Origin: Hyphomicrobiales bacterium
GTDB lineage: Bacteria; Pseudomonadota; Alphaproteobacteria; Rhizobiales; Xanthobacteraceae
Assembly: GCA_017305535.1 (NCBI GenBank)
Contig: JAFKKN010000008.1
Location: forward strand, 1 to 64,000
DNA length: 64,000 nucleotides
Direction: 5' to 3'
Part shown: piece after piece, positions 36,884 through 45,125 of the stretch
Numbering within the stretch: position 1 is the first letter of the stretch
Layout: every line of letters begins with the position of its first letter
The notes under the pieces: generated by a model
The model's input: only the letters and a program-made list of their open reading frames with translations
Told to the model about the DNA's origin: nothing
The model's database searches: none
Translations under genes and position numbers: made by a program

Positions 36884-37279
36884 TCGCGACAGGCAGGTCG
36901 GGTAGGTTTCGATCTATCCGCCTCACCTCTCCTTCGTCCGATCAAGCGGAAGCAATATCGTTCGCGGCCGTTATCGACGACACTTGCCATGTGCCTGAGC
37001 ACGTCTCCGCAAGGCAACGACCAGCGGTGTCCATTGGACAACGAAAGAGCACTCATCACCTCTCTCCTTCTCGCTGTTCGAAGCACCGTTGTCTTATCAG
37101 CCCCTTGGTAAGCCTCGATAATTTTCACATGACGTTGCGCGGGCCGATCCCGGATTGAACAGGGATTCGAGCAATTTCGCTGCAATGCGATATCGATCTT
37201 TTCGAAAATCTTTCGCAATTTCGATTTTTGTTATAGAAGCGCTGCTCTCGGGTTTGTTGCTCACCGACAGGAGCACTCC
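36884..37279. other. Intergenic region upstream of the amide locus
   Basis: 396 bases between cheZ and amiC, more AT-rich near amiC. A TTTTCGAAAA palindrome lies about 80 bases before amiC and a possible -10 (TATAGA) about 45 bases before it. An open frame on the minus strand (36844-37218) lacks any recognisable protein and is not called. The amiC ribosome-binding site AGGAG is 7 bases before its ATG. Confidence 0.55.
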
Positions 37280-38431
37280 ATGCTGAGCTCGTCTCGCAAG
37301 ACCCTCGCCCCTTGGCGCATCGGGGTGTTGTTTTCCCGCACCGGCTTCATGTCAGTGATCGAGGAGACCCAGTATCACGGGACCATGTTCGCCATCGAGG
37401 AGATCAACGCGGCTGGCGGCATCAATGGCCGCGAGTTGATCCCCGTTATTTATGATCCCGGCTCCGAAGCAATGGCTTTCGGCCATTTTGCGAAGCGACT
37501 GATGATCGAAGACAATGTCAGCACCATCTTCGGCTGCTACACGTCATCGAGTCGCAAGGCGGTCCTGCCGGTGGTGGAGCGCCTCAACGGGTTATTGTGG
37601 TACCCAACCCTGTATGAGGGCTTCGAGGCCTCGCCCAACGTCATCTATACCGGCGCGGCACCCAATCAGAACAGTCTCGCCCTGTGCCGGTTTCTGATGC
37701 GAACCTACGGCAATCGTTTCTATTTCATCGGATCGGATTACATCTATCCACGCGAGTCCAACCGCGTGATGCGAGAGATACTCAAGGAAAACGGAGGCTC
37801 GGTCGTCGGCGAGCGATATCTGAACATTCGCGCTCGACGGCAGGATTTTCTGCCGATCGTGAATGAGATTCGACGCCTGCAACCCGATGTCATTTTCTCG
37901 ACTGTCGTGGGCGACGGAACGGTTTTCCTCTACCAAGCTTACACCGAATCCGGGCTTGATCCGCGCACCATGCCGATTGCGAGCCTCACCACGACCGAGG
38001 CCGAAATCCGCGCGATGGGATTCGACGTCGGTGAGGGACACATCACCGCCGCGCCCTATTTCGAAGGCGTCGCCGGAGATGCCAATGCCGCGTTCGTCGC
38101 CAAATTCAAGAAGCGGTTTGGAGATGATTGCTCGACGAACATGTGCGTCGAGTCATCCTATTTCCAGTTGCATCTGTTCGCGAAAGCGCTCGAGCACGCG
38201 AACACGCTTGATACCGACGTCTTGCGCGCCATGGTGTTGGGAGCAACCTTCGACGCACCTCAAGGGCAGGTAACGGTTGATCCGTTATCGGGGCATACCG
38301 ATCTCTGGACCCGAATCGGACGTGCCGATCGACGCGGACAGTTTGAAATTCTCGATCAGTCCGTATCACCAGTTCATCCGGACCCTTTCCTTATCGGATA
38401 TGGACGCGCAATGGCCGGTGTGGAGTCATGA
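37280..38431 (+). CDS. amiC: Amide-sensing regulator AmiC (cytoplasmic, periplasmic-binding-protein fold)
   Basis: A 383-residue type I periplasmic-binding fold without a signal peptide: it begins MLSSSRKTLAPWRIGVLFSR and goes straight into the first strand. Conserved blocks: MFAIEEINAAGGINGREL, IFGCYTSSSRKAVLPVVE, WYPTLYEGFEASPNVIYTG, YFIGSDYIYPRESNRV and VIFSTVVGDGTVF. In Pseudomonas aeruginosa AmiC binds AmiR and lets it go when short-chain amides bind. The same design fits here because AmiR follows with a 4-base overlap. A closely related, exported version is encoded two genes downstream. Confidence 0.9.
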   Translation: MLSSSRKTLAPWRIGVLFSRTGFMSVIEETQYHGTMFAIEEINAAGGINGRELIPVIYDPGSEAMAFGHFAKRLMIEDNVSTIFGCYTSSSRKAVLPVVERLNGLLWYPTLYEGFEASPNVIYTGAAPNQNSLALCRFLMRTYGNRFYFIGSDYIYPRESNRVMREILKENGGSVVGERYLNIRARRQDFLPIVNEIRRLQPDVIFSTVVGDGTVFLYQAYTESGLDPRTMPIASLTTTEAEIRAMGFDVGEGHITAAPYFEGVAGDANAAFVAKFKKRFGDDCSTNMCVESSYFQLHLFAKALEHANTLDTDVLRAMVLGATFDAPQGQVTVDPLSGHTDLWTRIGRADRRGQFEILDQSVSPVHPDPFLIGYGRAMAGVES

Positions 38432-39078
38432 CGATGAACGATCTCAGCAAGCCGAAGGTGAAGATCGAAAGCGTTGTTGGTGATCACAAATCCGTCGTCC
38501 AGGAACTGAACGGATTAACAGTTGTCGTCGTCGCCCCCCTCGACGATCAGATTGCTTTTCTGGTTCGCGAACTGCAACGTTTGCGAATACGCGCGCGGCA
38601 AACCTGGCCAATGCCCGAGACAATTCCGGGTGACGCCGACGTCGTCTATTGCGAATACGCATCCGATCTGGCGCGACGGTTGCCGTGGATTCCCGGCGAT
38701 GCACGTTCAGCACTGGTCGTTATTCTTCCGAATGGCGATCCGATTCAGGTTGAAGCCCTTGCGCACGCGACACCGGACGCCGTCCTGTCGCGGCCTTTCA
38801 GCGGCAACGCCGTGGTTGCAAGTCTTGTACTTGCGCGAAGCCAGTTTCGTTATGAGCAACGTCTGCGCACCAAGATCGAACGGCTTGATGAGAATCTCAG
38901 ATCGATGCGCACCGTCGAGCGCGCGAAAGCCATTCTGATGACGACAAGACGCATGGCGGAGAACGAAGCTTACAGTTTCATCCGACGACAAGCGATGGAT
39001 CGCCGCGTGTCGACAAGCGTCGTCGCCGCGGCAATAGTTGACTCATTCGAATTGCTTGGCTACGATCAGCAACACTAA
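38428..39078 (+). CDS. amiR: ANTAR-domain antiterminator AmiR
   Basis: A 216-residue protein: an N-terminal pseudo-receiver (about 28-135, TVVVVAPLDDQIAFLVREL, SALVVILPNG, AVLSRPF) without the usual phosphorylatable Asp cluster, a coiled coil (about 140-160), and a C-terminal ANTAR RNA-binding domain (about 160-213: SMRTVERAKAILMTTRRM, SFIRRQAMDRRVSTSVVA, IVDSFELL). AmiR binds leader RNA and stops termination when AmiC is ligand-bound. A terminator with two upstream hexaloop hairpins begins at its stop codon, so its target is probably immediately downstream. Confidence 0.9.
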   Translation: MTMNDLSKPKVKIESVVGDHKSVVQELNGLTVVVVAPLDDQIAFLVRELQRLRIRARQTWPMPETIPGDADVVYCEYASDLARRLPWIPGDARSALVVILPNGDPIQVEALAHATPDAVLSRPFSGNAVVASLVLARSQFRYEQRLRTKIERLDENLRSMRTVERAKAILMTTRRMAENEAYSFIRRQAMDRRVSTSVVAAAIVDSFELLGYDQQH

Positions 39079-39114
39079 TCCCCAATAGAGGGGATCGGCG
39101 GCGACACTGCCGTC
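39078..39114 (+). ncRNA. Candidate ANTAR-responsive leader: two tandem hexaloop hairpins
   Basis: Hairpin 1: ATCCCC / GGGGAT (39078-39095) with loop AATAGA. Hairpin 2: 39097-39102 with 39109-39114, six pairs including one G-U, loop GACACT. Two six-pair stems with six-base loops side by side, ahead of a terminator, is the ANTAR target layout. The expected G at loop position 4 is missing in both, and loop 2 also lacks A at position 1. Confidence 0.6.
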
Positions 39115-39132
39115 AACTTTAACATCGGCAAC

Positions 39133-39180
39133 AAAGCCCTCCCAATGCTCGCGGATCGCGCGCATCGGGAGGGCTTTTTT
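39133..39180 (+). terminator. Strong intrinsic terminator in the amide operon leader
   Basis: AAAGCCCTCCC (39133-39143) pairs perfectly with GGGAGGGCTTT (39167-39177), with an inner ATGC/GCAT and CGCG/CGCG extension, then TTTTTTGTTTTT. It lies between amiR and the solute-binding protein gene, so it must be read through for transport and amidase expression, the step AmiR would control. Confidence 0.92.
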
Positions 39181-39201
39181 GTTTTTGAACAGGGGATGGA
39201 A

Positions 39202-40452
39202 ATGAAACTGACGCGGCGACAACTCCTCAGAAATACCGCAGCATTCGGCGCTTTCGCGAGCACGGGCTTTCCGCACATCTGGATCAAGAATGCAGATCTC
39301 GCTTCGGCCGCGGCCGGAGAGATCAAGGTTGGCGTGCTGTTTTCGCTCACCGGCACCACGGCAATCATCGAAGAATCCCTCAACAAAGCGACGCTTCTGG
39401 CGATCGAGGAGATCAACGCGGCTGGCGGCATCAAGGGCATGAAGATCGTTCCTGTTGTCGAGGACCCCGCGTCAGACCCCGCGACCTTCGCGGACAAGGC
39501 GCGCAAGCTGGTCGTCGGCGACAAATGCGTCAGCGTGTTCGGCTCCTACACGTCCGCCAGCCGCAAGGCAGTGCTGCCGGTCTTCGAACGCCAGAACAAT
39601 CTCTATTGGTATCCGACGCTTTACGAAGGGCGCGAGTGTTCGAAGAACGTGATCTACACCGGTGCTGTGCCCAATCAGCAGCAGGACGAATTCATCCCCT
39701 GGCTGATCAATAAATTCGGCAAGAAGTTCTATCTGATCGGATCGAACTACATCTATCCGAAGGAAGAGAACAACTATTGCAAGAAGCTTTTGCAGAAGCA
39801 TGGCGGCGAAGTCGTCGCGGAAGAGTATGTACCGCTCGGGCATTCCGAATTCTCGTCCGTCATCAACAAGTTCAAGTCGACGCAACCCAACGTCATCTTC
39901 TCCACGGTGGTCGGTGATTCCGTGGTTGCGCTGCATCGGCAGTATCACGCCGCCGGTCTCGATCCCGAGAAAATGCCGATGGCGAGTCTGACGACGTCGG
40001 AGAACGAGATCGCGGCCATGGGTGGCGAAGCCGCCGCCGGTCACTTCACGTCCGCGCCCTATTTCATGGTCTTCCAGTCGCCGGAAAACGAGAAGTTCGT
40101 CGCCGCCTACAAGAAGCGCTGGGGCGCCGACAAGGTGACCCACTTCGTCTCCGAGGCCTGCTACTTCCAGATCCATCTGTTCAAGCAGGCGGTCGAGAAG
40201 CTCGCCGTCAGCGACATCACGCCGCCGAACATTCGCGACGCGGTAAAGGGCCAGGAGACATTGGCCCCTCAAGGCAAGGTCCGCATCGAGCCGGAAAACC
40301 TGCACACGTGGCTCTGGCCCAAGATCGCACAGGCGCAATCGGACGGGCAGTTCAAGATTCTCGTGCAGGCGAAGAACTGGCTCAAGCCACTGCCTTACGC
40401 AGCCTATCCCGGGCAGGTGTGCAGCGAAAAAGGTCTCGTCGTTCAAAACTGA
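39202..40452 (+). CDS. Amide/urea-type ABC transporter solute-binding protein
   Basis: A 416-residue exported binding protein of the UrtA/FmdD/AmiC group. Tat signal MKLTRRQLLRNTAAFGAFAS (twin Arg), mature start near residue 37. Conserved blocks: GEIKVGVLFSLTGTTAII, LLAIEEINAAGGIKGMKI, VFGSYTSASRKAVLPVFE, WYPTLYEGRECSKNVIYTG. It shares these with the cytoplasmic AmiC of the same locus. With AmiE downstream, short-chain amides rather than urea are the likely ligands. The ATG at 39202 is used; AGGGG touches an earlier ATG at 39196 and is 6 bases from this one. Confidence 0.9.
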   Translation: MKLTRRQLLRNTAAFGAFASTGFPHIWIKNADLASAAAGEIKVGVLFSLTGTTAIIEESLNKATLLAIEEINAAGGIKGMKIVPVVEDPASDPATFADKARKLVVGDKCVSVFGSYTSASRKAVLPVFERQNNLYWYPTLYEGRECSKNVIYTGAVPNQQQDEFIPWLINKFGKKFYLIGSNYIYPKEENNYCKKLLQKHGGEVVAEEYVPLGHSEFSSVINKFKSTQPNVIFSTVVGDSVVALHRQYHAAGLDPEKMPMASLTTSENEIAAMGGEAAAGHFTSAPYFMVFQSPENEKFVAAYKKRWGADKVTHFVSEACYFQIHLFKQAVEKLAVSDITPPNIRDAVKGQETLAPQGKVRIEPENLHTWLWPKIAQAQSDGQFKILVQAKNWLKPLPYAAYPGQVCSEKGLVVQN

Positions 40453-40516
40453 TGCGGTGCCGGACGCGTGCGCCGATCGCGCGTCCGGCCTGTCACGCCA
40501 TGCGGAGCATCGACGA

Positions 40517-41386
40517 ATGGATCAATTCATCCAGCAGTTTCTGACCGGCCTCAGCATCGGATCGATTCTGCTTCTTGTGGCGATCGGCCTATCGATCATC
40601 TACGGCGCGATGGGGATCATCAATCTCGCGCACGGCGAATTCGTCATGTTGGGCGCCTACGCGGCCTGGTTCCTACAAGTTCAGTTCGGAATGGGGCTGC
40701 TGACCAGCCTGGTACCGATCTTCCTTCTGGTGGCCGCCTTCGGATGGCTGATTGAACGCTTCGTTCTGAGTTTCCTGAACAACCGCCCGCTCGACACCAT
40801 CCTCGCGACCTGGGGCGTCGGCATCATGTTGCAGCAAGCGGTGCGCCTGACCGCCGGCGGCGAGCTGCGGTACGTCAAGATGCCCGAGGCACTTTCGAAT
40901 AGCACGGACATTTTAGGCGTTCAGATTTCGCTCTATCGGGTTTTTCTGCTGGTCGCCTCGCTCGTTCTTTTTGCCGCGACATGGCTGCTGATGAACCGAA
41001 CCACCGTCGGCATGAAACTGCGCGCCATCATTCAGGATCGATCAGTCGCCGCATCGTTCGGAGTCAATGCCCGGCGGATCTACGGCCTCACATTCGCCTA
41101 CGGCGCAGGGCTCGCTGGCCTCGCCGGCGCGCTGGTGTCTCCGCTTAAAAGCGTCTCGCCTGAAATGGGCACCGGTTACGTGATCGATGCGTTCATGGTG
41201 GTGGTTCTCGGCGGCGTACAGAGCCTCGTCGGCACCGTGGCAAGCGCCTTCATTCTCGGTGAGCTTTCGGGCGTCATCGCATTCCTGCAGAACGATACGG
41301 TCGCCAAGGCGATCGTCCTTCTTGCGATCGTCGTGCTCATCCGGTTCAGGCCCCAGGGCATGTTTGCAACACGCGTCCGCGCCTAA
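40517..41386 (+). CDS. ABC transporter permease (UrtB/LivH type)
   Basis: A 289-residue inner-membrane permease of the branched-chain amino-acid/urea/amide family. Hydrophobic helices start at residue 10 (FLTGLSIGSILLLVAIGLSI), with the family loop YGAMGIINLAHGEFVMLGAY and the conserved ATPase-contact region RTTVGMKLRAIIQDRSVAASFG. It ends VLLAIVVLIRFRPQGMF. ATG at 40517 with GGAG 9 bases upstream. Partner of the next permease. Confidence 0.92.
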   Translation: MDQFIQQFLTGLSIGSILLLVAIGLSIIYGAMGIINLAHGEFVMLGAYAAWFLQVQFGMGLLTSLVPIFLLVAAFGWLIERFVLSFLNNRPLDTILATWGVGIMLQQAVRLTAGGELRYVKMPEALSNSTDILGVQISLYRVFLLVASLVLFAATWLLMNRTTVGMKLRAIIQDRSVAASFGVNARRIYGLTFAYGAGLAGLAGALVSPLKSVSPEMGTGYVIDAFMVVVLGGVQSLVGTVASAFILGELSGVIAFLQNDTVAKAIVLLAIVVLIRFRPQGMFATRVRA

Positions 41387-41404
41387 TGGGATGATTCAAA
41401 AATC

Positions 41405-42544
41405 ATGATGCAGCCGAAGTCCATCGATCCTATCTCTCGTCATCGCCCGAGCGCAGAGCTTGTCGCCATCCTCCTCGTCTGCGCTCTCGTCATCGTGGCG
41501 CCGGTTCTGCTCAACAACGACTACCTGCTCAACAAGGTGGCGCGCTATCTCGTGCTCGGGATGCTGGCGATGTCACTATCGTTGTCCTGGGGTTATGCAG
41601 GAATTCTCAATCTCGGTCAGGCGATGAGTTTTGGCCTTGGCTCCTACGCCATGGCCATGACGCTGAAGCTGAAGACTGTGCCCGTCCATACCGGCCCGCA
41701 GGGACTGCCGGACTTCATGGTCTGGAACAACGTCACTCAACTGCCGTGGTTCTGGTGGCCGTTCGAATCGCAAACGTTCGCCATCTTTGCCGGCATGGCG
41801 ATCCCCGCGGCGGTTGCGGCCGCACTCGGCTGGTTCATGTTTCGCGGACGCATCACCGGCGTCTATGTCGCGATCATTACGCTGGCGGCAATGGTCGTGC
41901 TCAATCTCGTCATTATCGATCAACAGCAATACACTGGCGGCTTCAACGGCATCACCGATCTTGCGCAACTCGAACTATTCGGAATCGCGTTCGATGCCTA
42001 TGGCCGTTCGACCTACTATCTCGTCGCAATCTGCATGACCGGTGCGCTACTCGGCGCCTATGCTTTCACGCGAACCAAAGCCGGACTGATCATTCAAGCG
42101 ATCCGCGACCATGAAAGCCGGGTGCGATACTTCGGCTACGATGTCGGCGCGTACCAGATTGCCGCGTTCGCATTGTCCGCTGCGATCGCCGGGCTTGCCG
42201 GCATGCTCTACACCATCGTGATGGAGTTCGCCTCACCGACATTTCTCGGCGTGCAGCTCAGTCTCTCCGTTGTGGTGTGGTGCGCGGTCGGCGGCCGTCA
42301 GAGCCTGCTTGGCGCCCTGCTCGGCGCCATCCTCGTCGCCGGTGTCCAGGGCGCGCTGTCTGAATCCGCGACATTCCTCGAAACATGGACACTCGTGATG
42401 GGTGGGCTGTTCGTCCTCATCGTGCTGTTCCTGCCGAAGGGTTTGGCCGGGCTCGTATCATCGCTGTGGACCCTGGCCCGGCAGCGTTCGTTCCGTCCGT
42501 TTCGCAGCCTGCACCGCATTGGACAGACGGAGGGCGGCGCATGA
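41405..42544 (+). CDS. ABC transporter permease (UrtC/LivM type)
   Basis: A 379-residue second permease subunit. About ten hydrophobic segments; family blocks LSLSWGYAGILNLGQAMSFGLGSY (read in two parts), WFMFRGRITGVYVAIITLAA, RTKAGLIIQAIRDHESRVRYFG and GAILVAGVQGALSE. The extra 50-residue loop after helix 3 (KTVPVHTGPQGLPDFMVWNN) is typical of UrtC. Its TGA overlaps the next ATG (ATGA). Confidence 0.92.
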   Translation: MMQPKSIDPISRHRPSAELVAILLVCALVIVAPVLLNNDYLLNKVARYLVLGMLAMSLSLSWGYAGILNLGQAMSFGLGSYAMAMTLKLKTVPVHTGPQGLPDFMVWNNVTQLPWFWWPFESQTFAIFAGMAIPAAVAAALGWFMFRGRITGVYVAIITLAAMVVLNLVIIDQQQYTGGFNGITDLAQLELFGIAFDAYGRSTYYLVAICMTGALLGAYAFTRTKAGLIIQAIRDHESRVRYFGYDVGAYQIAAFALSAAIAGLAGMLYTIVMEFASPTFLGVQLSLSVVVWCAVGGRQSLLGALLGAILVAGVQGALSESATFLETWTLVMGGLFVLIVLFLPKGLAGLVSSLWTLARQRSFRPFRSLHRIGQTEGGA

Positions 42545-43293
42545 ATCCGTATCTGCAATTGAGCAACGTAACAGTGAGCTTCAACGGCTTTCTCGCACTG
42601 AACGATCTCAATCTCGACGTGAGCAAAGGCGAACTACGCTGCCTGATCGGCCCTAATGGCGCCGGGAAGACGACGGCGCTCGATCTTATCTGCGGCAAAA
42701 TCAAACAATCCGCCGGCTCGATTGCCTTCAACGGTACGGCTCTCGACGGTCTCGAAGAGTATCGGATCGCGCGCGCCGGGATTGGACGCAAATTCCAGGT
42801 GCCAAGTGTTTTTCGTGAGTTGACGGTCAGCGACAATCTGCGTGTCGCCTGCGCGCACCATCCCGGCGTCCTCAGCAATCTCCGTCCGGGCCATCGCCGA
42901 GCCGATGATGAGGCGGTGGAGCGGCTCGCCGAACTTGTCGGGCTCACCGACCAGCTCAGGAAGCCCGCGGCGTTCCTGTCGCACGGCCAGACCCAATGGC
43001 TCGAAATCGGGATGCTTGTCGCCCAGAACGCCGCGCTGATTTTGATGGATGAGCCGACCGCGGGCATGACCGCGCAGGAAACGCGTAAGACCGCCGATCT
43101 GTTTCTGCGTCTCAAGGGCCGCCATACGCTGATCGTCGTCGAGCATGACATGGGTTTCGTCAAGGCCATCGGCGATGTGATTTCGGTAATGCACCTCGGA
43201 CGGCTGCTGGCGGAGGGCTCGGCGAGCGAGATCGAGTCAAACCCTGCCGTACGCAAAGCCTATCTGGGCAGAGGAGGCATCACCCATGCTTGA
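42541..43293 (+). CDS. ABC transporter ATP-binding protein (UrtD/LivG type)
   Basis: A 250-residue ATPase. Walker A GPNGAGKTT (37-45), the Y-loop region FQVPSVFRELTVSDNLRVA, signature LSHGQTQWLEIGM (LSHGQ rather than LSGGQ), Walker B LILMDEPTAGM, and switch His in VEHDMGFVKAI. Overlaps the upstream permease by 4 bases and the next ATPase by 8, so subunits are co-translated. Confidence 0.93.
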   Translation: MNPYLQLSNVTVSFNGFLALNDLNLDVSKGELRCLIGPNGAGKTTALDLICGKIKQSAGSIAFNGTALDGLEEYRIARAGIGRKFQVPSVFRELTVSDNLRVACAHHPGVLSNLRPGHRRADDEAVERLAELVGLTDQLRKPAAFLSHGQTQWLEIGMLVAQNAALILMDEPTAGMTAQETRKTADLFLRLKGRHTLIVVEHDMGFVKAIGDVISVMHLGRLLAEGSASEIESNPAVRKAYLGRGGITHA

Positions 43294-43981
43294 GATGTCT
43301 CACGTCGATGCCTTCTATGGCAACAGCCGCGCTCTGCAAGGCATCAACCTCGCGGTGGGCGCAGGCGAGTTTCTCGCCGTGCTGGGCCGCAATGGGGTCG
43401 GCAAGACCACGCTGATGCGGACGATCCTCGGACTCATGGATCGTTCCACTGGCGACATCGTCCTCGATGGGAGCGATATTTCGCGGCTTCCGACGCACCG
43501 CCGTGCCAAGGCGGGGGTAGCCTATGTCCCGCAAGGTCGCGGAATATTGCCGCGCTTCACCGTTCGAGAGAATCTCACCCTCGGCACCTTCGCCGCGAAC
43601 GATAGCGACGATGATCTCGAAGGATGGGTGATCGATCTGTTTCCAATGCTGAAGGAATTCATGCAGCGGCACGGCGGCAACCTGTCAGGCGGTCAGCAAC
43701 AGCAACTCGCGATTGCGCGGGCATTGCTGGCGCGACCAAAGGTCATTCTGCTCGACGAGCCGACGGAAGGCATTCAACCCAACATCGTCGAGCAAATCGA
43801 GGATGTCATCATTCGCCTGAATCGGGAGCGCGGCATCACCGTGATCCTGGTGGAACAGAACGTTGCCTTTGCAAGAAGGGCCGCGACCCGCTTCACGTTT
43901 CTCGAGAAAGGACGCGTCGTCGCGAACGGAGTGATCTCCGAGCTTTCAGACGACCTCGTTCAGCGGCACATGGCGGTTTGA
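43286..43981 (+). CDS. ABC transporter ATP-binding protein (UrtE/LivF type)
   Basis: A 231-residue ATPase, second nucleotide-binding subunit. Walker A GRNGVGKTT, GVAYVPQGRGILPRFTVREN, signature LSGGQQQQLAIARALLARP, Walker B VILLDEPTEGI and VEQNVAFARRAATRFTFLEKG. Typical LivF/UrtE length. It is the last transporter gene; amiE follows after 51 bases with its own strong AAGGAG. Confidence 0.93.
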   Translation: MLEMSHVDAFYGNSRALQGINLAVGAGEFLAVLGRNGVGKTTLMRTILGLMDRSTGDIVLDGSDISRLPTHRRAKAGVAYVPQGRGILPRFTVRENLTLGTFAANDSDDDLEGWVIDLFPMLKEFMQRHGGNLSGGQQQQLAIARALLARPKVILLDEPTEGIQPNIVEQIEDVIIRLNRERGITVILVEQNVAFARRAATRFTFLEKGRVVANGVISELSDDLVQRHMAV

Positions 43982-44032
43982 TCAAATGCCGCGCGATCAC
44001 CTCATCTCTCACCGAACCCAAGGAGCCTGAAG

Positions 44033-45070
44033 ATGTTGCACGGGGATATTTCAAGCAGCAAGGACACAGTCGGCGTTGCTGTGGTCAACTACAAGATGCC
44101 GCGCCTGCATACCAAAGCTGAGGTGCTGGCGAACGCGCGGAACATCGCGTCGATGGTCGAGGGAATGAAGGTCGGCCTGCCCGGCATGGACCTCGTCATT
44201 TTCCCGGAATATTCGACGCACGGCATCATGTACGACTCCAAGGAGATGTACGAAACTGCCTCCAGCGTTCCCGGCGAAGAAACCCAGATCTTCGCCGATG
44301 CCTGCCGGAAGGCGAAGACATGGGGCGTGTTCTCGCTGACAGGCGAACGACACGAGGAGCACCCTAACAAAGCCCCCTACAACACTCTGATCCTGATGAA
44401 CGACAAGGGCGAGATCGTGCAGAAGTATCGCAAGATCATGCCCTGGGTGCCGATCGAGGGCTGGTATCCGGGAAATTGCACTTACGTCTCCGAAGGCCCA
44501 AAAGGACTCAAGATCAGCCTGATCATCTGCGACGATGGAAATTACCCTGAGATCTGGCGCGATTGCGCGATGCGCGGCGCGGAATTGATCGTGCGTTGCC
44601 AGGGCTACATGTATCCCGCCAAGGAACAACAGATCTTGATGGCAAAGGCGATGGCCTGGGCCAACAACTGTTACGTCGCGGTAGCGAACGCGTCCGGATT
44701 CGACGGCGTGTATTCCTACTTCGGCCATTCATCGATCGTCGGCTTCGACGGCCGAACCCTCGGCGAATGCGGCACCGAGGAAAACGGCATCCAGTTCGCG
44801 CAACTCTCGACCTCGCTGATCCGCGATGCCCGACGCACCGGACAATCCAACAACCACCTGTTCAAGCTGGTGCACCGCGGCTACACCGGCATGATCAATT
44901 CCGGCGACGGGGCGCGCGGCGTGGCGGCATGTCCGTATGACTTCTATAAAAAGTGGATCGCCGATCCGGACGGTACACGCGAGATGGTCGAAGCCATGAC
45001 GCGCCCCACCGTCGGCACCGAGGAGTGCCCGATCGAGGGCCTGCCGAACCAGAAGACGGCGCATCGCTGA
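44033..45070 (+). CDS. amiE: Aliphatic amidase AmiE
   Basis: A 345-residue nitrilase-superfamily amidase that hydrolyses acetamide and other short aliphatic amides to acid and ammonia. The catalytic residues are at the same numbers as in the Pseudomonas aeruginosa enzyme: Glu59 (IFPEY), Lys134 (KYRKIMPW), Cys166 ([10 protein letters not shown]), and Glu142. The N terminus ([20 protein letters not shown]) is strongly conserved. It is expected to be hexameric and cytosolic. AAGGAG precedes the ATG. A 10-bp hairpin follows 12 bases after its stop. Confidence 0.96.
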   Translation: MLHGDISSSKDTVGVAVVNYKMPRLHTKAEVLANARNIASMVEGMKVGLPGMDLVIFPEYSTHGIMYDSKEMYETASSVPGEETQIFADACRKAKTWGVFSLTGERHEEHPNKAPYNTLILMNDKGEIVQKYRKIMPWVPIEGWYPGNCTYVSEGPKGLKISLIICDDGNYPEIWRDCAMRGAELIVRCQGYMYPAKEQQILMAKAMAWANNCYVAVANASGFDGVYSYFGHSSIVGFDGRTLGECGTEENGIQFAQLSTSLIRDARRTGQSNNHLFKLVHRGYTGMINSGDGARGVAACPYDFYKKWIADPDGTREMVEAMTRPTVGTEECPIEGLPNQKTAHR

Positions 45071-45082
45071 TCTCTATTGCGG

Positions 45083-45111
45083 GAGGCTGGGCAGACACCC
45101 CGCCCAGCCTC
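45083..45111 (+). promoter_or_regulatory. Intercistronic hairpin after amiE
   Basis: GAGGCTGGGC (45083-45092) pairs perfectly with GCCCAGCCTC (45102-45111) around a 9-base loop. No T-run follows, so it is more likely an mRNA-stabilising or attenuating hairpin than a full terminator. It sits between amiE and the AAA+ gene. Confidence 0.65.
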
Positions 45112-45125
45112 GTTCCGAAATTTGG

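Noticed and set aside
36844-37218. A 124-codon minus-strand open frame between cheZ and amiC
   Set aside because: It overlaps the cheZ end, has no recognisable domain, and its composition looks like read-through of intergenic sequence; the region is better explained as the amiC promoter.
37280-45070. Reading the transporter as a urea (Urt) system
   Set aside because: The subunits are of the urea/branched-chain type, but AmiC, AmiR and AmiE flank them and no urease gene is present, so amides are the better substrate guess.
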